From Niveispirillum sp. (GTDB lineage Bacteria; Pseudomonadota; Alphaproteobacteria; Azospirillales; Azospirillaceae): a DNA stretch of 64,000 bases. How positions within the stretch are numbered: position 1 is the stretch's first letter; the number at the start of each line of letters is the position of its first letter. The notes under the pieces are model-generated. The model searched no databases and was not told the DNA's origin. It was given only the letters and a program-made list of their open reading frames with translations. A program made the translations under genes and the position numbers. The stretch is from NCBI RefSeq assembly GCF_017996735.1, contig NZ_JAGOGJ010000018.1, forward strand, positions 1-64,000, read 5' to 3'. Below are positions 59,313 through 64,000 of the stretch, one piece after another.

Positions 59313-59341
59313 TTGACTGCGTCGTGATAATTCGATAATTC
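59313..59341 (+). promoter_or_regulatory. arsR promoter (predicted, leaderless transcript)
   Basis: TTGACT (59313-59318), a 17-base spacer and TAATTC (59336-59341) form a sigma-70-type promoter. Counting seven to eight bases on puts the transcript start at the A of the arsR ATG (59349). No Shine-Dalgarno sequence precedes that ATG, so a leaderless mRNA is predicted. Confidence 0.55.
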
Positions 59342-59350
59342 TCGAATTAT
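59327..59350. promoter_or_regulatory. ArsR-type operator, proximal box over the start codon
   Basis: ATAATTCGA-N6-TCGAATTAT, perfect 9-bp arms. It covers the predicted -10 element and the first two bases of the arsR ATG, an ideal site for autorepression. Confidence 0.7.
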
Positions 59351-59729
59351 GGAAAAGACACAAGCCATCGATGCCCTGTCCGCACTGGCCCAATCCACCC
59401 GGCTGGAGATTTTCCGGCTGCTGGTGCGGGCGGGTCCGGACGGGTTGAATGCGGGGGAAATCGCGGAACGCCTTGGCGTTGGCGCCTCCACCCTGTCGCA
59501 TCACCTTGCCACGCTGGACCGGGCGGGACTGCTCCGGTCCTGGCGGGTGCAGCGGCAGATTTTCTACGCCACCGACTATGCGGGGACACGCCGTCTCCTG
59601 GCCTTCCTGATGGAAGATTGCTGCCAGGGCCGGCCCGAACTCTGCGGGGAAGGGGCGGGCAGCGTGGCCTGTGTCGTTGAACAGAAGGAACACACCGATG
59701 AAACGCCTGCACCTGCATGTGGCTGTTGA
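59349..59729 (+). CDS. arsR: ArsR-family metalloregulator
   Basis: 126 residues. Winged-helix core: LAQSTRLEIFRLLV near 13, LNAGEIAERLGVGASTLSHHLATL near 33, then the wing VQRQIFYATDY. Cysteines occur in EDCCQGRPELC near 90 and in the terminal CGC, outside the classical helix site, as in ArsR variants with a displaced arsenite site. It represses its own operon and is released by As(III). It overlaps the next gene by 32 bases. The start lies within its own operator. Confidence 0.9.
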   Translation: MEKTQAIDALSALAQSTRLEIFRLLVRAGPDGLNAGEIAERLGVGASTLSHHLATLDRAGLLRSWRVQRQIFYATDYAGTRRLLAFLMEDCCQGRPELCGEGAGSVACVVEQKEHTDETPAPACGC

Positions 59730-60171
59730 CGATCTGGCCCAGTCCGTCCGTTTTTACTCCACCCTGTTCGCGGCCCAGCCCACGGTTCTGAAGGATGATT
59801 ACGCCAAGTGGATGCTGGACGATCCGCGCGTGAATTTTGCCATCTCCATGCGCGACAGCACGCCCGGCGTTGAACATCTGGGCATCCAGGTGGACAGCGC
59901 CGATGAACTGGCCGAAGTCTATGGCCGCCTGCGCCAGGCTGACGCGCCGGTGCTGGAAGAAGGGCACACGACCTGCTGCTATGCCAAGTCGGAGAAGTCC
60001 TGGGTCACCGACCCGGCCGGCCTGTCCTGGGAAGTCTTCCATACCTATGACGGCAGTGCGACCTATGGCGGCGGCGCCACGGCCATTGACCCGCGCCTTG
60101 CCTCCACCGCCGCACCCACGACGGTGCCGGTGGTGAAGGCGAAATCCGCCTGCTGCGGCCCCGCCGCCTGA
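59698..60171 (+). CDS. arsI: ArsI/CadI-type vicinal-oxygen-chelate protein
   Basis: 157 residues from the ATG at 59698. The vicinal-oxygen-chelate fold has HLHVAVDDLAQSVRFYSTLF at the start, VEHLGIQVDS in the middle, and GHTTCCYAKSEKSW with the adjacent cysteine pair that binds methylarsenite in ArsI. WEVF supplies the glutamate ligand. ArsI is a dioxygenase that breaks the carbon-arsenic bond; CadI proteins share the motif, so the exact activity is open. A C-terminal tail ends in CCGP. Part of the ars operon. Confidence 0.8.
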   Translation: MKRLHLHVAVDDLAQSVRFYSTLFAAQPTVLKDDYAKWMLDDPRVNFAISMRDSTPGVEHLGIQVDSADELAEVYGRLRQADAPVLEEGHTTCCYAKSEKSWVTDPAGLSWEVFHTYDGSATYGGGATAIDPRLASTAAPTTVPVVKAKSACCGPAA

Positions 60172-60208
60172 GCCTTTCCTGCTCGTTATTCTGATCCGGA
60201 GATCCGCC

Positions 60209-60715
60209 ATGCTGGACACTGGCGTCTACAGCGTGCTGTTCCTGTGCACCCATAACAGCGCTCGTTCCGTCATGGCGGAATCCATCCTGAACCGGATGGG
60301 GCAGGGGCGGTTCAAGGCCTATAGCGCCGGCAGCCATCCGTCGGGCCGCATCAATCCGTATGTCCACGATCTGCTGACCCGGCTGGGCTATGACCTGTCG
60401 GGTGCCCGGTCCAAGGACTGGTCGGAATTCGCCCAGCCTGGCGCCCCGGTCCTGGATTTTATCATCACCGTCTGTGATCAGGCGGCGGGAGAGGTTTGCC
60501 CCATCTGGCCCGGCCGGCCGATGACGGCGCATTGGGGCTTTCCCGATCCGTCCTCGGCCACCGGCACCGATGCCGAAAAGGCGGCCTTCACCGCCGATGT
60601 CTATCGTATGATCGAGCGCCGGCTGGCCATCTTCACCAGCCTGCCGCTGGCCACGCTGGACCGGATGGCATTGAAGCGCCGGATGGATGCGATGGGCCGG
60701 GACAACGAAGCATGA
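60209..60715 (+). CDS. arsC: Arsenate reductase, low-molecular-weight phosphatase type
   Basis: 168 residues. The P-loop CTHNSARS (C-x5-R) near residue 13 is followed by the family's SAGSHPSG and, later, FPDPSSATGTD carrying the general-acid aspartate. It reduces arsenate to arsenite using thioredoxin or glutaredoxin. Its stop overlaps the channel-gene start by four bases (ATGA). Confidence 0.9.
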   Translation: MLDTGVYSVLFLCTHNSARSVMAESILNRMGQGRFKAYSAGSHPSGRINPYVHDLLTRLGYDLSGARSKDWSEFAQPGAPVLDFIITVCDQAAGEVCPIWPGRPMTAHWGFPDPSSATGTDAEKAAFTADVYRMIERRLAIFTSLPLATLDRMALKRRMDAMGRDNEA

Positions 60716-61386
60716 TCCGTCCGCCCCTGTTGCAGGCCCTGGTCGCAGAGGGGCTTGGCACCGCGCTGCTGCTAGCCGTGATCGTCGGATCCGGCATCAT
60801 GGGCTGGCGGTTGGCCGGCGGCAATGGCGCCATCGCCCTGCTGGCCAACGCCATTGCCACCGGTGGCGCGCTGGTGGCCCTGATCCACATGTTCGGACCG
60901 CTGTCGGGTGCGCATTTCAACCCAGCCGTAACGCTGGCGCTGTCGTCCACGGGTCATTTCCCGTGGACACGGGTGCCGGCCTATCTTGCGGTACAAGGGA
61001 TCGGCGCCGTGTCGGGCGTACTGCTGGCCCACGCGATGTTCGACCTTACCCTGCTGCAAATGTCCGCGACCGTCCGCACAGGTCCCGGTCAATGGCTGTC
61101 GGAAATGGTTGCCACCCTGGTTCTGCTGACCATCATCCTGCGCGCCCTGCGCAGCGGCACGATGGCGGTTTTGCCCTATGCCGTGCCATTGGCCGTCATG
61201 GCCGGTTACTGGTACACGGCCAGCACGGGTTTCGCCAATCCCGCCGTCACCCTGGCCCGCAGCCTGACCGATAGTTTTGCGGGCATCCGCCCGCTGGACG
61301 TGCCGGGCTTTATCCTGGCCCAACTGGCGGGCCTACTGGCCGCCCTGGTCCTGGATCGCGCCCTGCGCCCAACTGCAATAAGATAA
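60712..61386 (+). CDS. aqpS: Aquaporin-type arsenite channel
   Basis: 224 residues from the ATG at 60712, six membrane segments and both NPA half-helices (GAHFNPAV near 65 and GFANPAV near 165). Its place as the last gene after arsC, with no arsB or acr3 in view, matches the Sinorhizobium type of operon in which AqpS lets arsenite leave by diffusion. A terminator follows directly. Confidence 0.9.
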   Translation: MIRPPLLQALVAEGLGTALLLAVIVGSGIMGWRLAGGNGAIALLANAIATGGALVALIHMFGPLSGAHFNPAVTLALSSTGHFPWTRVPAYLAVQGIGAVSGVLLAHAMFDLTLLQMSATVRTGPGQWLSEMVATLVLLTIILRALRSGTMAVLPYAVPLAVMAGYWYTASTGFANPAVTLARSLTDSFAGIRPLDVPGFILAQLAGLLAALVLDRALRPTAIR

Positions 61387-61399
61387 GTTCTATAAAACC

Positions 61400-61435
61400 A
61401 ATCCGCCTTGACCATGAATGATCAAGGCGGATTTT
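61400..61435 (+). terminator. Rho-independent terminator of the ars operon
   Basis: AATCCGCCTTGA (61400-61411) pairs perfectly with TCAAGGCGGATT (61422-61433), 10-nt loop, followed by TTCTGTT. It lies 14 bases after the aqpS stop. Confidence 0.85.
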
Positions 61436-61587
61436 CTGTTGAGCGTGTTTCGGTGGCTTTGGGGTCGGTTTGAACGTGCCGGTGGCTGAAGCACGTTGCG
61501 ATCTTGTGCGTTTGGGTGGGGAACTGTCCCGGACCTATTCCTCGACGTCGTCAAATAAATAAGGCGTTCCAGGCGGCCCCGGCCCCG

Positions 61588-63066
61588 TCATTCCTTCCGG
61601 CGTTTGGCCTTGTCCAGTTCGGCACGGCTGGCCCAGTGGGAATGGGTGCCGCTGCTGATCTTGTGCGGCAGGGCGATACGGCAGACGGGGCCGTCGGCGA
61701 ACCGCTTGCAATCCACCAGGATACATTCCGACGTGCCCTGGTTCTCATCAATGATGAAGCTGACCAGATAGCCGTCATCCTCATCCTTTGCGTTCACGCG
61801 TGGGGCGAAGGGGCTTTCGCTGGCATAACGGCCCTCGGGCAGGGTCAGGGTCCAGCTCTCGCCTGTCACCAGATCATGCTTCACATAGCCGTTGAACAGG
61901 AACCAGCCTGGCTTGGTGGTGGTGGAATAGGCGTAGCGGTAGGGACGGCCGGCATAGGTCTGGTTGAACATGCCGAATTCCAGGTTGCGGTCGTCCAGCC
62001 TTTGTTCCGTCGTCTGCCCGGTCGCCAGATTAAAGCGCCAGCGGTGCAGCTTGGGGCGGAAACTATGTTCATCGATGAAGGCCATGAAATGGCCGTGCTC
62101 ATCCTCGCGCGGCAGGGGGCCGGGCTGCGGGTTTTCCTGGAAATACCCGTCCAGCACGACCTCGTCCCCCTCCTCATAGCAGTTCAACCAGTGCAGGACA
62201 TAGGTGGGTTCCGCCTCGAACCAGCGGATATCCTCGGTCTTGCCATGGCGCGGGATCAGGGCGAAGCGGGACTTCATCTCCGGATGGAAGCGGCTGACAT
62301 GCAGGCCCTTGGCCAGCAGCGACGGTTCCCAGAACATCGGGAAGTCGTTCAGGATCGACCAGTTCCGGCTGAACGCCATGTCGTGCGGCAGGCGCGGCCC
62401 CGGCAGCGGGATGGGGACATAGTTGGTCACCTGTCCGTCGGCGTCCAGCACGCCGTAATGCATATAGGGGGCGTGGGTCGAATAGTTGAAGAACAGCAGT
62501 TCGCCCGTCGCCTCGTCCACCTTGGGATGGGCGGAGATGCCGTCCAGCGGCACCCAGGGCGCCACGCCCGACTGTTCCAGCGTTTCCGGGTCCAGCACAT
62601 AGGCTTCCCCGCACTGGTAGAAGGTGGAAAGCGCCTTGCCGGCATGCACGATGATATCGGTGCTGGAACTGTCCTTCACGCCGCCATGGGCGCCGAAGCC
62701 GGGGCGCGTGGACACGCCCGGCCGGTCCATGATGCCGCCCCACAGCGACCTTCCGGCCTGCTGCTCGGCCTGGAAACAGCGGGTGCGCACGAAGCGGTTG
62801 CGGTAGGACGCCTTGCCGCCCCGGAAATCGATCTGGTGGATCATGCCGTCGGCGTCGAACGGATGGTGCCGGCCCAGCGGCTCATGCACCTGGTTTTCCG
62901 TATTGCGCAGATAGACTCCGTCAATGTCGTCGGGAATGCACCCTTCGATCACGGTCAGGTCCCAGGCATTCACCTCCTCCATCAACGGGGTCCAGGCACC
63001 GTTCAGATAGGGATGGTTGCTGGGACGCAGGCTCGACACGATCGGCGCCAGACGCACGACATTCAT
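61588..63066 (-). CDS. Carotenoid cleavage oxygenase family protein
   Basis: 492 residues from the ATG at 63066 (GGTTGGAA upstream). The four iron-binding histidines of the RPE65/carotenoid oxygenase family can be placed in GISAHPKVDE, LPHDMAFSRNW, VLHWLNCYEEGDEVVLDG and the C-terminal GTHSHWAS. It would cleave a double bond of a carotenoid, apocarotenoid or stilbene with O2. The substrate is unknown; no carotenoid biosynthesis gene is nearby. It is divergent from the SnoaL-like gene. Confidence 0.92.
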   Translation of the reverse strand: MNVVRLAPIVSSLRPSNHPYLNGAWTPLMEEVNAWDLTVIEGCIPDDIDGVYLRNTENQVHEPLGRHHPFDADGMIHQIDFRGGKASYRNRFVRTRCFQAEQQAGRSLWGGIMDRPGVSTRPGFGAHGGVKDSSSTDIIVHAGKALSTFYQCGEAYVLDPETLEQSGVAPWVPLDGISAHPKVDEATGELLFFNYSTHAPYMHYGVLDADGQVTNYVPIPLPGPRLPHDMAFSRNWSILNDFPMFWEPSLLAKGLHVSRFHPEMKSRFALIPRHGKTEDIRWFEAEPTYVLHWLNCYEEGDEVVLDGYFQENPQPGPLPREDEHGHFMAFIDEHSFRPKLHRWRFNLATGQTTEQRLDDRNLEFGMFNQTYAGRPYRYAYSTTTKPGWFLFNGYVKHDLVTGESWTLTLPEGRYASESPFAPRVNAKDEDDGYLVSFIIDENQGTSECILVDCKRFADGPVCRIALPHKISSGTHSHWASRAELDKAKRRKE

Positions 63067-63248
63067 TTCCAACCTCTTGTTCTTGATGGACAGCCACGGA
63101 CATGACGACAGGGTATCCACCTTCCGATTAACACTATTAGTATGTTTATGCAAGTTAGAAAATTTTGCTCAGTGCCGTTGATTAAAGCAGTTTTCTGACG
63201 CATAGATGTGCCTTGCATACTGATACCACGAAACAGGTGAGGGCGAAG

Positions 63249-63746
63249 ATGCGAACCCTGATTGCGGGTATGGCGCTGGTCATGCTGGCGCTGACCGCAG
63301 CCTCAGTTCCGGCCTATGCCACACAGAAGACGGAGAAGAAGATGGGTGCCGAAGACCCCAAGATCGCGGTCGTCGAACGGATGATCGAGGCCTGGAACAG
63401 TCAGAACTGGCCCCTGGTGGGGGAGCTGTTCACCAAGGACGGCGTTCTGCATTCGATGATGATCCCCCCGGTCGTGGGGCGCGAGGCGATATCCGAGCGC
63501 ATCATCGCCCTGGGCGCCGGTGTGTCGGCCATCAAGCTGGACATCCGCAACATGGGCCGCGTCGGCGACGTCATCTTTGTGGAGCGGGTGGACCGTTTCA
63601 CCTACAAGGGTCATGAGGGCGCGGTGCCGGTCGTGGGCGTGATCGACGTCGAAGGTGACAAGATCAAGGAATGGCGCGAATACTATGATCGGGCGCAGCT
63701 TCTGTCGGAAATGGGCGTGAAGCAGGATTTCCACGGCGCCCATTGA
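63249..63746 (+). CDS. Exported SnoaL-like (NTF2-fold) protein
   Basis: 165 residues from the ATG at 63249 (GAGGGCGAAG upstream), with a signal peptide of about 24 residues. VVERMIEAWNSQNWPLVGELFTKDGVLH near 42 (split at its glycine), VVGREAISERI and the closing IKEWREYYDRAQL are the limonene-epoxide-hydrolase/SnoaL-like pattern. An exported member next to a carotenoid oxygenase could act on a cleavage product; this is only suggested by position. Confidence 0.8.
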   Translation: MRTLIAGMALVMLALTAASVPAYATQKTEKKMGAEDPKIAVVERMIEAWNSQNWPLVGELFTKDGVLHSMMIPPVVGREAISERIIALGAGVSAIKLDIRNMGRVGDVIFVERVDRFTYKGHEGAVPVVGVIDVEGDKIKEWREYYDRAQLLSEMGVKQDFHGAH

Positions 63747-63816
63747 TCGGGGCACGGCCCTGGCCATGGGGTTGGCCGGGGTCGGCACTTTATGGGGTTG
63801 GGCCGTTCAGGTGAGC

Positions 63817-64000
63817 ATGACCAGTCAGACCAGTCAGACATTGATCCGTACCTGCTCCATCTGGCGGGCGTTGGAGATCGTTGGCGACACGCCGACCCTG
63901 CTGACGCTGGAAGCGGCGTGGTTGGGCGTGCGCCGGTTCGACGAGTTCCATCAGCGTACCGGCCTGCTGAAGGCCCTGCTCAGCAACCGGCTGAAAAAGC
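63817..64000 (+). CDS. HxlR-family transcriptional regulator, 5' part only
   Basis: The frame from the ATG at 63817 runs off the right edge after about 61 residues. CSIWRALEIVGDTPTLL near 14, then LGVRRFDEFHQRTGLLKALLSNRLKK, is the winged-helix start of HxlR regulators (CxIARALDVVGDkWtlLIL..GvRRFdeF). The usual KWT is TPT here. A GTG two codons upstream is an alternative start. Confidence 0.85.
   Translation, partial: MTSQTSQTLIRTCSIWRALEIVGDTPTLLTLEAAWLGVRRFDEFHQRTGLLKALLSNRLKK

Noticed and set aside
63008-63018. Near copy of the island motif (AACCATCCCTA, minus strand)
   Set aside because: It lies inside the coding sequence of the carotenoid oxygenase, encodes a normal Asn-His-Pro stretch, and differs at a core base.
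61504-63105. Open frame of 533 codons on the plus strand
   Set aside because: It covers the carotenoid oxygenase gene in antisense; the oxygenase has all iron-ligand motifs, and the plus-strand product has no recognisable pattern.
63823-63840. Short direct repeat (ACCAGTCAG twice) as a CRISPR-like or satellite array
   Set aside because: Only two units, inside the start of an HxlR-type coding frame; no spacers.

Overview
The window looks like chromosomal DNA of a high-GC alphaproteobacterium, most likely of the Rhodospirillales/Azospirillaceae type. This is inferred from codon bias, gene content (LiuABCDE leucine pathway, an aquaporin-type ars operon, a three-subunit HcnABC/opine-oxidase-like dehydrogenase) and dense operons with ATGA/GTGA overlaps. 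No rRNA, tRNA, CRISPR array or intact insertion sequence was seen.

Left edge (1-2095): the 3' end of a TPR-type gene, a polytopic membrane protein on the minus strand, and a decayed IS3-family transposase fragment at 1497-1751.

Core island (2043-35737, about 34 kb): about 20 genes in roughly ten transcription units, almost all exported or membrane-bound. There are seven caspase-like (peptidase C14) proteins, each with a signal peptide and an intact His/Cys pair. They are fused variously to DUF4384, WD40, Ig-like, formylglycine-generating-enzyme-like or PDZ domains. Around them are stand-alone DUF4384 proteins, a CsgG-like TPR protein, an OmpA-type protein, a serpin, a Ser/Thr kinase with a membrane domain, a PP2C phosphatase, a divergent penicillin-binding transpeptidase and a large FtsW/RodA-type (SEDS) protein. 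One membrane protein carries a Lon-like Ser/Lys domain. A 12-bp motif (AACCATCCCGAC or a near match) lies upstream of eight genes heading transcription units, on both strands, tying the island into one probable regulon. The parts suggest an envelope-located system in which cytoplasmic phosphorylation signalling is linked to periplasmic caspases, a candidate serpin inhibitor and a dedicated peptidoglycan synthase pair. I regard this as the candidate undescribed system; its function is inferred.

Leucine catabolism (35773-44063): a divergent TetR regulator, then liuA, liuB, liuC, liuD, a periplasmic binding-protein gene and liuE. Two related intergenic repeats (37758-37853 and 44072-44224) bracket most of the operon.

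Amine or opine-like catabolism (44237-55429, minus strand): 2-hydroxyacid dehydrogenase, HAD-type dehalogenase, a DAO-family oxidase, a complete peptide/opine-type ABC importer, and a three-subunit flavin/iron-sulfur dehydrogenase. An inverted-repeat element lies at 53527-53636.

Right part (55520-64000): a TonB-dependent receptor, an HGSNAT/DUF1624-like membrane protein, an arsenic operon (arsR, arsI-like, arsC, aqpS) with two ArsR-type palindromes and a probably leaderless arsR, a carotenoid oxygenase, a SnoaL-like exported protein, and the 5' end of an HxlR-type regulator.
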